Assembly: GCF_020012125.1 (NCBI RefSeq)
Contig: NZ_JAIFAG010000001.1
Span: forward strand, 1,116,001 to 1,180,000
From: Hymenobacter psoromatis
GTDB lineage: Bacteria > Bacteroidota > Bacteroidia > Cytophagales > Hymenobacteraceae
Length of the DNA: 64,000 bases
Reading direction: 5' to 3'
The position numbers and the translations under genes are program-made. Position 1 is the stretch's first letter. Each line of letters starts with the position of its first letter. Below the pieces are notes generated by a model, which searched no databases, was not told the origin of the DNA, and saw only the letters and a program-made list of their open reading frames with translations. This document shows positions 48,203-57,581 of the stretch, one piece after another.

Positions 48203-50539
48203 ATGAAGCTTTTCAAATCCGCCGACCTCATCCGCAAAAGCAAGTACATCAGCCGCGATTTGAGCTGGCTGCGGTTTAATTACCGCGTGCTCGACCAGGC
48301 CAAGGACCCTGGTCGGTCGCTCTTCGACAAGCTGCGGTTTATGAGCATCACCAGCTCGAACCTGGACGAGTTTTTTATGATTCGGGTCGGCTCGCTTTAT
48401 AATTACCTCGACTATGGCAAGGAGCGGGTGGACTACTCCGGCCTGCGTGAGCTGCCCTTCCGGCGCAAGCTGCTCGACTTCGCCCACCGCTTCGTTAATG
48501 ACCAGTCCTTGACGTACTTAAACGAGTTGAAGCCGCAATTTGAGAAGCAGGGATTCAGCATCCGGCGAGTGGAGGAGCTGACCGAGGTGGAGCTGAAAAA
48601 GGTAGAGGGCTACTTCAAGAACACCGTTTTCCCGCTGCTCACGCCGATGGTGTACGATTCGTACCACGGCTTCCCGCTTATCATCAACCAGGTGCTAACT
48701 TTTGGGGTCGTGACGCGCGAAAGCAACCTGGCCGATGCCGTGCTGCCCGTCGTCAGCGCCCTACCCCCCGACGTGGAGAAGGGCCAGGAGCGCCTCACCT
48801 TCGTGCAGATTCCGCAGAACCTGACCCGGTTTTTTGAAATCACGCGCAAGGACCGGGTGGTATTCGTGCCCATCGAGGAAATCGTGCGGGCCAATTTGCC
48901 TAAGCTCTTTCGCAACGTCGAAATCCTGTCGGCCGACCTGTTCCGCGTCACCCGCAACGGTGATTTTACGCTGGAAGAATCGGAAGATATTGACACCGAT
49001 TTTATCAAAGAAATACAAACCGGCCTCAAAACCCGCAAGCGCGGCCGGGTAGTGCGCGTGGAAGTCGAGCCCGACGCTTCGCCCTACCTGATGAACGTGC
49101 TGCGCGAGCGCTGGAACATCGATAACGGCAACATCTTTGTCATTCCAGTTCTGCTGGATATGAAGGGGTTAAATCAGATTCTGCGCTATCCCAGCTTCAA
49201 GGGCAAGGGCTCGAAGCTGCCCGCGCCGGTGCCGCCGCTGAGCTTGCCCGACGGAGCCGATGACAATTTATTTGAGTACCTGAAGCACCACGACGTGCTG
49301 CTGCACCACCCGTATAATTCAATTGAGCCGGTAGTGCGACTGCTGGAGCGCGCCGCCGAAGACCCGCAGGTATTGGGCATCAAGCAGACGATTTATCGGC
49401 TGGCCGAAGACTCGCGCGTGACCGCCGCCCTGCTCAAAGCCGCCGAAAATGGTAAGCACGTCTCGGTGCTGTTTGAGGTAAAGGCGCGCTTCGATGAAGA
49501 GCGCAATATCCGGGAAGGGGCGCGGCTCGAAAAGGCCGGTTGCTTCGTCATCTATGGGGTAGGGAAGTATAAGACTCACACCAAGATGCTGATGATTATT
49601 CGCAAGGAAGGCGAGAAGGTGACGCGCTACGTGCACATCGGCTCGGGCAACTACAACGAGCAAACCTCGCGCCTCTATACCGACCTGAGTATGCTCACCA
49701 CCAACGACACGTATGGCCACGACGTATCGGAGTTTTTCAACGTTATCACCGGCCACTCGCAGCCCGACGACTACGAATACCTGATTACCGCGCCCCGCGA
49801 CATGCGTCAGCAGCTCATCCACCTGGTGCGCGAAGAGGCCAAAAACGCTAAAAAGGGCCTACCCAGCGGCATCGTAATGAAGATGAACTCACTGGAAGAC
49901 AGAGAGTTGATTGACGAGTTTTACAAGGCTAGCAAGGCGGGCGTGCCCATCCGGTGCATCGTGCGGGGCATCTGCTGCCTGCGGCCGGGTAGGGCGGGCC
50001 TGAGCGAGAATATCGAGGTGAAAAGCATCGTGGGCGAGTATTTGGAGCACGCCCGACTGTTCTATTTCCATCACAACGGCGAGGCCAAGCTCTTCGCCGG
50101 CTCGGCCGACGCGATGGTGCGCTCCTTCGACCGCCGCATCGAGGCGCTGTTCCTGATTGCCAACCCGCAGCTGCGCCGCGAGGCCATCCTGATTTTGCAG
50201 CTCAACCTGCTCGATAACCTCAACAGCTACTTCATGCGCGAAGATGGGGCCTACATCCGGCAGGAGCCCGCCGCTGGCGAAACGCCCGTCAACATTCACC
50301 GCGATTTCTACCGTCGCCCCGATGAAGCGCAGCTCGCTCAGGCCACGCCCGCCGGCTTACTGGCTCTGCTGCACGAGCAGGCAGCTCAGCGCCGCCGCCT
50401 CGCCGAAGAAGTGGTAACTGCCAATCTGACTCCCCTCGATGGGGAAGCCGGCACCGATGGCTTCGGGCCGGGCGAGGTCATTATGGAAGAAGAGGTAGAA
50501 AACGAAGCCGATATTGCGGCTACGGTAGTAGACGAGTAA
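48203..50539 (+). CDS. ppk1: polyphosphate kinase 1
   Basis: Transfers the gamma-phosphate of ATP to polyphosphate. 778 residues from ATG 48203 (MKLFKSADLIRKSKYISRDL), the better of two in-frame starts. N domain ISRDLSWLRFNYRVL, head domain, then two PLD-like catalytic domains with the autophosphorylated His in KYKTHTKMLMI (about 459) and the second His in HARLFYFHHNGEAKLFAGSAD. GSGNYNEQTSRLYTDLSMLTTN is typical. Convergent with the exopolyphosphatase gene, so polyP synthesis and breakdown lie face to face. Confidence 0.97.
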   Translation: MKLFKSADLIRKSKYISRDLSWLRFNYRVLDQAKDPGRSLFDKLRFMSITSSNLDEFFMIRVGSLYNYLDYGKERVDYSGLRELPFRRKLLDFAHRFVNDQSLTYLNELKPQFEKQGFSIRRVEELTEVELKKVEGYFKNTVFPLLTPMVYDSYHGFPLIINQVLTFGVVTRESNLADAVLPVVSALPPDVEKGQERLTFVQIPQNLTRFFEITRKDRVVFVPIEEIVRANLPKLFRNVEILSADLFRVTRNGDFTLEESEDIDTDFIKEIQTGLKTRKRGRVVRVEVEPDASPYLMNVLRERWNIDNGNIFVIPVLLDMKGLNQILRYPSFKGKGSKLPAPVPPLSLPDGADDNLFEYLKHHDVLLHHPYNSIEPVVRLLERAAEDPQVLGIKQTIYRLAEDSRVTAALLKAAENGKHVSVLFEVKARFDEERNIREGARLEKAGCFVIYGVGKYKTHTKMLMIIRKEGEKVTRYVHIGSGNYNEQTSRLYTDLSMLTTNDTYGHDVSEFFNVITGHSQPDDYEYLITAPRDMRQQLIHLVREEAKNAKKGLPSGIVMKMNSLEDRELIDEFYKASKAGVPIRCIVRGICCLRPGRAGLSENIEVKSIVGEYLEHARLFYFHHNGEAKLFAGSADAMVRSFDRRIEALFLIANPQLRREAILILQLNLLDNLNSYFMREDGAYIRQEPAAGETPVNIHRDFYRRPDEAQLAQATPAGLLALLHEQAAQRRRLAEEVVTANLTPLDGEAGTDGFGPGEVIMEEEVENEADIAATVVDE

Positions 50540-50546
50540 AGTCGTT

Positions 50547-50640
50547 TGTCATTGCGAGCGCAGCGCGGCAACCTTTCCTTGTCATTGGGTTACTAACCCT
50601 AACAACGAGGAAAGATTGCCGCGCTGCGCTCGCAATGACA
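50547..50640. repeat. palindrome of the GCGAGCG family between ppk1 and ppx
   Basis: About 34-bp arms (TGTCATTGCGAGCGCAGCGCGGCAA.. at 50547-50580; complement 50607-50640) with a few mismatches at the inner ends and a 26-nt loop. Confidence 0.88.
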
Positions 50641-50649
50641 GATGTGTAG

Positions 50650-51627
50650 CTATACCAACGGACCATTTTCCACGTCGGCTACCGGCAATATATTGGGGTG
50701 CACGGTAGGGCTGATTTCGTCGAAATACTGCTCGAACAGGGCTTGCAGCATCCCGTCTTTGAGGCCGATGTCGGGCACTATCATGCTGTTGACGTTGGCC
50801 CAGTCCATCGCGGCCAAGTAGATATGGCCGGCGGGCACGATGACGTCGGCGCGGTCGGGGTTGAGCAGGGCAATATTCACGCGCTCATTCATGCTGAGGC
50901 CACTCAGGCGCTCCAGCAGCGCCTGAATCTGGCGCTTGGTAACGGGCTTATTGGGCGCGGCCGATGACATGCTGTAGAGTTTGTTGATGTTGCCGCCCGT
51001 GCCGATGGCGCGGGTCACGTGGTAGCGGCGGGCGTTTTCGCGCACCCAGGCCTCCATGCGCTGCCAGAGGCCGTTCATCTCCTCCACCGTGCGGCCGCTT
51101 TCCTCCTGCTGCATCCGGCGGATAGAGCCAATTTCGAACGACTGCGCGGCTACTTTACGCCGGTCGTGGTAGATATTGAATTCGGTGCTACCCCCCCCCA
51201 CGTCGATGTGCAGGTAGTGACGGTTGTCCTCCAGCACGTGCTCAATTACGCGGTTAATGTACAAAGCTTCGGCCTGGCCATCAATTACTTGCACGTCCAT
51301 ATCCAGCTCCTGCTTGATGCGGGCCGCGATGGCCGCGCCGTTGCGGGCCGTGCGCATGGCTGAGGTGGCGCAGATGAGGCAGTGCGACACCTCGTGCACC
51401 TCCATCAGCAGCTTGAGCGCATGCAGAAACTTGACAAACTTATCAGCTTTGCGCGGTGGAATCTCGCCGGTGGCAAATACATCCGCGCCCAGTCGCAGGG
51501 GGTAGCGCACGTACTCGACGCGCTTGAGGCGGTAGCGGCCATTAAAAAAAAGCACCGCCGAAATCTGGCAGCGCACGGCATTCGAGCCAATATCAATGGC
51601 GGCAAGCTTGGTTAGCTGATACTCCAT
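50650..51627 (-). CDS. ppx: exopolyphosphatase / guanosine pentaphosphatase (Ppx/GppA)
   Basis: 325 residues. ASKHA phosphatase: phosphate-1 loop LAAIDIGSNAVRCQIS, DVGGGSTEFNIY phosphate-2 loop, TSAMRTARNG, and GTGGNINKLYSM near the C-terminus. Removes terminal phosphates from polyphosphate or pppGpp. Lacks the C-terminal HD extension of E. coli Ppx, as typical for the short form. Promoter box ends 5 bases before the ATG, so the mRNA may be leaderless. Confidence 0.93.
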   Translation of the reverse strand: MEYQLTKLAAIDIGSNAVRCQISAVLFFNGRYRLKRVEYVRYPLRLGADVFATGEIPPRKADKFVKFLHALKLLMEVHEVSHCLICATSAMRTARNGAAIAARIKQELDMDVQVIDGQAEALYINRVIEHVLEDNRHYLHIDVGGGSTEFNIYHDRRKVAAQSFEIGSIRRMQQEESGRTVEEMNGLWQRMEAWVRENARRYHVTRAIGTGGNINKLYSMSSAAPNKPVTKRQIQALLERLSGLSMNERVNIALLNPDRADVIVPAGHIYLAAMDWANVNSMIVPDIGLKDGMLQALFEQYFDEISPTVHPNILPVADVENGPLV

Positions 51628-51631
51628 GCCG

Positions 51632-51662
51632 CAAAGCTAACCGCAGATTCAACCGGATTCAA
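51632..51662 (-). promoter_or_regulatory. ppx promoter TTG-20-TAGCTTTG, start-proximal
   Basis: -7 box TAGCTTTG at 51632-51639, TTG at 51660-51662. The transcription start would fall at or within a base or two of the ppx ATG (51625-51627). Confidence 0.55.
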
Positions 51663-51690
51663 CGGATACGCCGCTAAAGCGGCTGCTTAC
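51639..51690. repeat. CCGCAGATTCAA repeat, second copy
   Basis: ACCGCAGATTCAACCGGATT followed by a GCCGC-TAAA-GCGGC hairpin; aligns with the left outer and middle units of the palindrome at 23028-23213 (ACCGCAGATTCAAACGGATT ... GCCGC-TAC-GCGGC). No returning arm here. Confidence 0.75.
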
Positions 51691-51696
51691 GCGGAG

Positions 51697-52694
51697 TTAG
51701 TTTTCTTCGGTTATCAGGTTCACTACCAGCGTCACCATTACGTCTTTGTCTTCGGGCCGGCTCTCGGCGATGAGCAGCGTGAGGGCTACCAGGGCGTTGT
51801 TCGGCGAGCCGCCGTGCGCCACCCGGCCGGTAGAGGCAGCCGTTGCGGTCCAGAAAGTACACAAACAGGAAGGCCGCAATGCGCTTATTGCCATCCGAAA
51901 ACGAATGGTTTTTCACCACGAAATATAGTAGGTTAGCTGCTTTTTCCTCCACGCTCGGGTACAAATCCTACCCGCCAAAGCTCTGGTAGATAGTGCATAC
52001 TAAACTTTCAAACGACCGGTCCTTCTCACGCCTAAATAACTCGGAGCCGCCAAACTGCCCCCGCAGCGTGTTTATCGTTTACATGGCACCTTCGTAGGTC
52101 AACTCGAAACTAGCTTCGGCGGCCGGCGCTACCGTGTCGCGGGCCACGCGCAGGCGCTGGTGGTCTACTGGTCGAGCACGTCGCGGGCGCGGGCGTAGTC
52201 GCCCAGGATGCGCAGCAGCGCGTCAGACTGGTCGGCAGTCAGCTCCTGGCTACTTCGGCTTGTGGCTGCACAAGGCGCTTGAGGTCGGCGAGCTGGCGGG
52301 CGCTTTCGCGTAAGCGCTGCTCATTCAGCACAAAACCCTGCACCAAGTATTGGCGCAGCACCTGGGTAGCCCACTGCCGAAAGCTGGTACCCCGTTTGGA
52401 CTTCACCCGGTAACCGACCGAGATGATAACGTCGAGGTTGTAATAATTGGTGAAGTAAGATTTGCCATCGGCGGCAGTTGTCCGGGATTCCCGGACAACT
52501 GCCGTCTTATCTAATTCATTCTCTTTGAAAACGTTGCCAATGTGCTCGCTAACAGTTTTCTTCGAAATATCGAACAACGTAACCATCTGCGCCTGCGTGA
52601 GCCACACGGTATCGTGGTCGAGCTGCACGTCGAGGCGAATTTGGCCGTCGGGCGACTGGTAGAGCTGAATATCGGGGGTAGGGGTAGGGAGCAT
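51697..52694 (-). pseudogene. RhuM-family protein with Fic-like C-terminus, multiply frameshifted
   Basis: From 52694 the frame reads a RhuM N-terminus (HDTVWLTQAQMVTLFDISKK, SYFTNYYNLDVIISVGYRV, RQWATQVLRQYLVQGFVLNE). It then breaks: frameshift near 52245 (SQELTADQSDALLR), another near 52170 (VDHQRLRVARDT), in-frame TAA after YEGAM, TAG after SFGG, then the Fic-like LLYFVVKNHSFSDGNKRIAAFLF (HxFxDGNxR) and a last frameshift near 51820 before NNALVALTLLIAESRPE. The pieces are collinear with intact relatives of about 330 residues. The Fic motif itself is preserved. Clearly inactive as a whole. Confidence 0.85.
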
Positions 52695-52774
52695 AAAGTA
52701 ACTCGGTGGGAAAAGAGCGAAACGGTAAAGCTAAGCTCATTTGCTAAAGAGAAAAATAGCTATCCGAAGAATTA

Positions 52775-54040
52775 CTAAAATACTTCCCCTAAATTCAGCG
52801 ACAGGCCGTGCGAGCCATCCAGGCCGAAGGCGTAGTCTACGGCCAGGTTGGTGCGGGAGGCTTTATTGAGGTTCAGGCGCAGGCCGCCGCCGATGGCGGG
52901 CACCACCCGCTTGAAAGTGCCATCGACCACGCGGCCATGCACGACGCTTAGCTCCGTCACACTCTGCGCATTGGTGAAGACCACGCCGCCGAGTAGGCGG
53001 TTGGGGGTAATGCCGAAGCGGTATTCGGCCTCGCCGTACACGAAATTCTTGCCCCGAAATCGGCCCTGAATAAAGCCCCGGCCGGTATTACCGTACATAT
53101 CCCAGCCGGTGGCAGGCAGGTCCAAAAAGGGTGGATTACCGTTGAGAGTGAGAGCATTGTACGACCATAGGGCTAGTATATTGGGCGAAGTCGGCGACGG
53201 GTGCAGGTACCAGCGCCCTTCCAACAGCAGCGACTGGTAGTTGGTGTTGCTGCCCAGCGCCCGTAGGTTGGGCCGGTACTGCACGTTGAATAAGTAGCCA
53301 CCCAGCGGGTTGATGGAGTTGGCACGGCTGTCGTGCAGCAGGCTCACAACCGGCCCCGATGACGTAGAGCGCCCCTCCACGCCGTAAGTGTAGCGTGAGA
53401 TAGATGCCACTTCGTGGCGGCTGTTGCGGCTCACGATATCCCAGTGGTCGTCGAGCTGGTAGCCCAGGCCCACGTACCAGGCCGGGGCCACGCGCCGAAA
53501 CACGGTTTGGTAAAAGCGCAGGTACTTGTAGTCCATCGACACTACGCCGCTGGTAGTATTGGTGAACATGCCTAGGCCGTAGGTGCTCTGGGGGTAGCGC
53601 AGCACGCGCCAGTCGCCCACCCAGTTCCAGGCATTGTAGGGCCGCCACACCGACGAGGTGAGCGTGAAGATGAGCTGCTTATTGAGCGTGTATTCGGCCG
53701 CGCCCACCACGGTCGAGACATTGGCCCCCGGCTGCCGAAACGCCAGACTCAGGGCCACCTCGGCCACGGCGCGGGTTTGCTGCGAGTAGCCCACCACGGG
53801 CACTAGCAGTAGCGCGTGGTGGCCGGGCTGCAGGGCGGCCGAGTCACGAGCCGGCACGCGGGCGTAGAGGCGGTGCGCTACGTCGGCTACGTCGAGCGGG
53901 GCCGGCGCGTCGGCGGGGTGCAGGCCGGGCGAGTTGCCTACCTGCGCGTGGACCACCCGCACCGCCAGCCCCAGGGCCAGCAGCAGACCGCCGCGGCAGA
54001 GCCGCGGCCACCACCAAGATGAAGAGTGCGTGTACGCCAA
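52775..54040 (-). CDS. outer-membrane beta-barrel protein (BamA/surface-antigen-like)
   Basis: 421 residues from a TTG at 54040 (no ATG/GTG is better placed), with a signal peptide ending LAVRVVHAQ. From about residue 80 alternating strands with aromatic ends continue to the last residue: SLLHDSRANSINPLGGYLFNVQY resembles the Omp85-barrel sequence after POTRA domains, and the protein ends in a C-terminal Phe (LSLNLGEVF), the usual barrel-insertion signal. No POTRA domains, so it is a barrel-only relative. Its leader is unusually structured. Confidence 0.82.
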   Translation of the reverse strand: MAYTHSSSWWWPRLCRGGLLLALGLAVRVVHAQVGNSPGLHPADAPAPLDVADVAHRLYARVPARDSAALQPGHHALLLVPVVGYSQQTRAVAEVALSLAFRQPGANVSTVVGAAEYTLNKQLIFTLTSSVWRPYNAWNWVGDWRVLRYPQSTYGLGMFTNTTSGVVSMDYKYLRFYQTVFRRVAPAWYVGLGYQLDDHWDIVSRNSRHEVASISRYTYGVEGRSTSSGPVVSLLHDSRANSINPLGGYLFNVQYRPNLRALGSNTNYQSLLLEGRWYLHPSPTSPNILALWSYNALTLNGNPPFLDLPATGWDMYGNTGRGFIQGRFRGKNFVYGEAEYRFGITPNRLLGGVVFTNAQSVTELSVVHGRVVDGTFKRVVPAIGGGLRLNLNKASRTNLAVDYAFGLDGSHGLSLNLGEVF

Positions 54041-54046
54041 GTAATT

Positions 54047-54233
54047 GCGAAAGCCAGGAGCTACCCATTGGCCCGGCCAAGGTACCGCTGCCAGTGGGCT
54101 TTCGCCACCACAGACAGCAAAACCCGGCTAAGGTTCAAGAGTGGTCGCGCTGGCTGCTCTCTTTTGGAGCAGGGGTCGCCCGTAGTGGGCGAAACCCACA
54201 TAGCAAGGCCCCGTTGGCTACTGCCACGGGGCC
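54047..54233 (-). promoter_or_regulatory. structured element upstream of the outer-membrane protein gene
   Basis: Four stems in 187 bases: a 16-bp bipartite stem (GCGAAAG 54047-54053 + CCCATTGGC 54064-54072 against GCCAGTGGG + CTTTCGC 54090-54105, 10-nt bulge); CTGCTC/GAGCAG (54154-54172); TCGCCC/GGGCGA with outer GGG/CCC (54173-54197); GGCCCCGT/ACGGGGCC with inner GGC/GCC (54207-54233). The first stem ends 7 bases before the TTG start of the gene, so on the minus strand it could act as a leader RNA. No known riboswitch is recognised. The remaining bases to 54340 hold nothing evident. Confidence 0.45.
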
Positions 54234-54340
54234 CCGATAATCTATAGGATAACAAGCATTCGATTGACTAACACGTAAATTGGCGTAGCTGCCTGATAGG
54301 TAGCAGCTCACGCGATAAACAGCGCCCGGCGGGTAGTGCC

Positions 54341-54754
54341 TCAGTCCTGCTCCAGCACCAGCTTGAGCAGGTTCAGGCCGGCGGCGGTGTGCACCAGGCC
54401 CGATTGAAACTCTTCCAGGCCCAGGTCTTCAGGCTTTACAAACGTGACGGCCAGGTGGCAGCCCGTGGGCGTGGGTACCATCTGCACCGGCACGTGCCAG
54501 GCCCCCACGGGGTACATCAGCTCATAGTCGATGAGGCCGTGCGCTGCGTCGTAGAGGGGCCGTAGCTTGGCCAGGCCGTGGGGCAGCTTTACCAGCCACT
54601 GGCCGAAGGGTAGGGGCCGTACCGACTCGACCTGCGGCATGGCCCAAGGCAGCCACTGCGGCGCGTCGTTCATGAAATCGAAGGCTTTGGCCACCGGACA
54701 ATTGATGTCGATGGCTTGCACCACGGTGACAGCGGGAGTAGCGAGCGGGCTCAT
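54341..54754 (-). CDS. SRPBCC-family protein
   Basis: 137 residues. START/SRPBCC helix-grip fold: AIDINCPVAKAFDFMNDAPQWLPW at the N-terminus, beta strands, and the long C-terminal helix (FQSGLVHTAAGLNLLKLVLEQD). Such proteins bind hydrophobic ligands; ligand unknown. The 224 bases upstream (54755-54978) contain no recognised gene or repeat. Confidence 0.75.
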   Translation of the reverse strand: MSPLATPAVTVVQAIDINCPVAKAFDFMNDAPQWLPWAMPQVESVRPLPFGQWLVKLPHGLAKLRPLYDAAHGLIDYELMYPVGAWHVPVQMVPTPTGCHLAVTFVKPEDLGLEEFQSGLVHTAAGLNLLKLVLEQD

Positions 54755-54978
54755 AAACGGAAGCGTAAGAGGGTGGGAGCAGCGTAGTAAATCCGAACTG
54801 ATAATCGAAGTACGGAACCCTTTCCCGCGCCGGATTTAGTACTCGCTCAACTCCCACCGCTACCCGGCAGACTAGTCCGAATTCGGGTTGAATGATTTTT
54901 TGGCTAAATAGGATGAAAACAGTACCCGTGAAGTTGAAATAAGCGACAAAATGTAACCTTTACTGCTCATTATCAAAC

Positions 54979-55734
54979 TTATGGCTCTTGAATTCCTAAC
55001 TCCCGCAACTGGGCCGAATATTTTCCGAAAATAAGTTTCAAATCTGCGTGGTGCTTGGCCGCGTCGATGCCTTGACTGGTGTTTTGGGCATGAAAGCGGT
55101 GCAGGTGGCTATAGTGCGGGCACACCACGGGCAGGTGCCCGGCCAGCAGAAAGCGCACGTACAAATCGAGGTCTTCGGCGGTGGGTAGCGCGGCGTCGTA
55201 GCCGCCTACCTCGTCGAGCAGGGCCTTGCGGTAGCACACGTTGCCCTGAATAAAATGCTCGGCCCGGAAAATAGCCCGGAGCATAGCCACGGGCGAGTCG
55301 AACTGCCAAGCATAGTAGTCCTCGCCGGGCAGGTAGCGGCCCTGCGCATCTACGCGCAGGAAGTCGGCTACCAGCCAGGGCCGGTTGGGGTGCGCCGCAA
55401 TGGCCGCGCCGTAGTGATAAAGGGCACGTTGCAGCAGCAGGTCGTCGTCGTCGAGGGGCGTGAGCCAGGCATCGGCGGGGGCGTGATGGGCCAGCTGGTT
55501 GCGGGCGTAGCCGGGGCGGCGCGAAGCCGTGTCGAGCCAGTAGCGCAGGGCCGGGCCGGGCTGGGCGGCCGCCCCGGCGAGCCAGGCGGCGGTGCCGTCT
55601 TCGGGGCCATTCTGGTAGATAAAATGCTCAAAAGAAAAATCGAGCGGAGCCGAGATGCTGGCCCGCACACTGGCCACGGTTTCGGGCAGCAACGCCCGGC
55701 GCTGGTGGCTGGGGGTAATAACGATGAAGTGCAT
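54979..55734 (-). CDS. family 2 glycosyltransferase
   Basis: 251 residues. GT-A fold: MHFIVITPSHQRRALLPETVASV at the N-terminus, DDDD metal motif in WLTPLDDDDLLLQRAL, and LPTAEDLDLYVRFLLAG (the catalytic-base ED region). Cytoplasmic, probably adding a sugar to a surface glycan. 65 bases downstream of the ABC exporter gene on the same strand. Confidence 0.88.
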   Translation of the reverse strand: MHFIVITPSHQRRALLPETVASVRASISAPLDFSFEHFIYQNGPEDGTAAWLAGAAAQPGPALRYWLDTASRRPGYARNQLAHHAPADAWLTPLDDDDLLLQRALYHYGAAIAAHPNRPWLVADFLRVDAQGRYLPGEDYYAWQFDSPVAMLRAIFRAEHFIQGNVCYRKALLDEVGGYDAALPTAEDLDLYVRFLLAGHLPVVCPHYSHLHRFHAQNTSQGIDAAKHHADLKLIFGKYSAQLRELGIQEP

Positions 55735-55799
55735 AGCCCCCTCTTTCGGGGGGTAGGGCCGAAAGGTTACGGTTATCCCATCCCACTAAGCGGCGTATC

Positions 55800-57581
55800 C
55801 TACGCTTGCTGCAGCGCCACTTCCTTGCGCTCGCCAATCTGCTGCCGCCACATGGCATAATACAGCCCTTTCTGCGCCAGTAGCTCGGCATGGCCGCCGG
55901 CCTCGGCCACCTGTCCGCGCTCCAGCACAAAAATGCGGTCGGCGTGCAGAATCGTGCTCAGGCGGTGCGCAATGAGCACCGTAATGTGCTGGCGCGAGCC
56001 CGACAGCTCGCGCACCGTGCGCCCGATTTCTTCCTCCGTAAGCGAGTCCAGGGCCGAGGTGGCTTCGTCGAAAACGAGGAGGGTAGGGTGGCGCAACAGG
56101 GCGCGGGCAATGCTGAGGCGCTGCTTTTCGCCGCCGCTCACCTTCACGCCACCCTCGCCGAGCACCGTGTCGAGGCCCTTGGGCGCGCGGGCCAGTAGGG
56201 TATCGGCCGCCGCCTGGTGCAGGGCGCGCAGGCACTCCTCATCGGTGGCCTGGGGCGCTACGAAGCGCAGGTTCTCGCGAATAGTGCCGGCAAACAGTTG
56301 CGTGTCCTGGGTTACGAAGCCGATTTGTTCGCGCAGCTGGTCCAGGTCCACATTCTTGCTCGAAATACCGTTGTAGAGAATCTCGCCCGAAAGGGGGGGG
56401 TAGAGACCCACCAGTAGCTTCACGAGCGTGGTTTTGCCCGAGCCGCTGGGACCCACGAAGGCGATGGTTTCGCCCAGCTTGGCCGTGAAAGAGATGCCCG
56501 CCAGCGCCGGATGCGGAGCCGTGAGGTGCTTAAATGTCACGTCCTCAAAGGCCAGCGTCTCAATGCGTTCCACCACCTGCGGGTGGGCCGGCTTCACGTC
56601 GCGCGGAGTGTCGAGTATCTTCTGGAAATTGGCCAGCGACGCCTCCGACTCGCGGTAGTTGCCGATGATGGTACCAAACTCCTGCAACGGCCCGAAGATG
56701 GAGAACGAGTAGATAAAGAACGAGAAAAACTCGCCTAGGCTGATGTGATTCTGCACCCGCAAGTACAAGAGCAGCAGGATAATAATATTGCGCAGCAAAT
56801 TTACAAACGTGCCCTGCACGAAGCTCAGCGAACGCAGGTAGCGCACCTTGCGCAGCTCCAGCTTTAAGATTTTATTGGTGATGCCGTTCAGGCGGTCGGT
56901 TTCCTGCTGAGCTAGGCCCAGGCTCTTAATTAACTCGATGTTGCGCAGGCTCTCGGTGGTAGAGCCGGCCAGCGACGTGGTTTCAGCCACGATGGTCTTC
57001 TGAATGACCTTGATGCGCTTGCTCAGCGCAAAGCTCAGAATACCCAGCAGCGGAATGGTAAGGAAGTAGCCCAAGGCAATGGGCCAATATACGCTGATGG
57101 CGTACCACATCACGAAAATAATGCCTACCAGCGCCGTAAATAGCACGTTCACAAAGCTTTGGATGAGCTTTTCCACGTCGAGCCGCACCTTCTGGAGCTT
57201 GCCCAGCGTCTCGCCCGAGCGCTGGTCCTCAAACACCTGGTAGGGCAAATCGAGCGAGTGCCGTAGGCCATCGGAATACATGGTGGCCCCCAGCCGCTGG
57301 GTAATGACGTTGACGTAGTAATCCTGGAAATTCTTGGCAATGCGCGACACCATTGCTACCCCCAACATCATGGCCAGCAGTGGAATAGCCTCCCGGAAAA
57401 ACGGCGCAAACGGCACCTTGCGCAAGCCACTGATGTCGGGGTAGCGCGTCGTAAACTGGTCTACCAGCTTGCGGAAAATGTAGGGGTCAAGCAGCGAGAA
57501 AATCTGGTTGACGGCCGCCAGTACCAGGGCCAGCACCAGAAAGCGCCAGTAGCGGCGTAAATAAGAATATAGGATTTGCAT
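55800..57581 (-). CDS. ABC exporter, fused permease-ATPase (MsbA-like)
   Basis: 593 residues. Six-helix ABC_membrane domain (1-300), then ATPase with Walker A FVGPSGSGKTTLVKLL, Q-loop, signature VSGGEKQRLSIARALL, Walker B TLLVFDEATSALD and H-loop LIAHRLS. Half-transporter working as a homodimer, exporting a lipid, peptide or drug. The start codon directly follows the T-tract of a terminator-like hairpin. A GT2 gene follows. Confidence 0.95.
   Translation of the reverse strand: MQILYSYLRRYWRFLVLALVLAAVNQIFSLLDPYIFRKLVDQFTTRYPDISGLRKVPFAPFFREAIPLLAMMLGVAMVSRIAKNFQDYYVNVITQRLGATMYSDGLRHSLDLPYQVFEDQRSGETLGKLQKVRLDVEKLIQSFVNVLFTALVGIIFVMWYAISVYWPIALGYFLTIPLLGILSFALSKRIKVIQKTIVAETTSLAGSTTESLRNIELIKSLGLAQQETDRLNGITNKILKLELRKVRYLRSLSFVQGTFVNLLRNIIILLLLYLRVQNHISLGEFFSFFIYSFSIFGPLQEFGTIIGNYRESEASLANFQKILDTPRDVKPAHPQVVERIETLAFEDVTFKHLTAPHPALAGISFTAKLGETIAFVGPSGSGKTTLVKLLVGLYPPLSGEILYNGISSKNVDLDQLREQIGFVTQDTQLFAGTIRENLRFVAPQATDEECLRALHQAAADTLLARAPKGLDTVLGEGGVKVSGGEKQRLSIARALLRHPTLLVFDEATSALDSLTEEEIGRTVRELSGSRQHITVLIAHRLSTILHADRIFVLERGQVAEAGGHAELLAQKGLYYAMWRQQIGERKEVALQQA

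Noticed and set aside
54061..54255. 64-codon frame overlapping the structured element
   Set aside because: No family resemblance and all frames here are open because of composition; the paired stems are the stronger signal.
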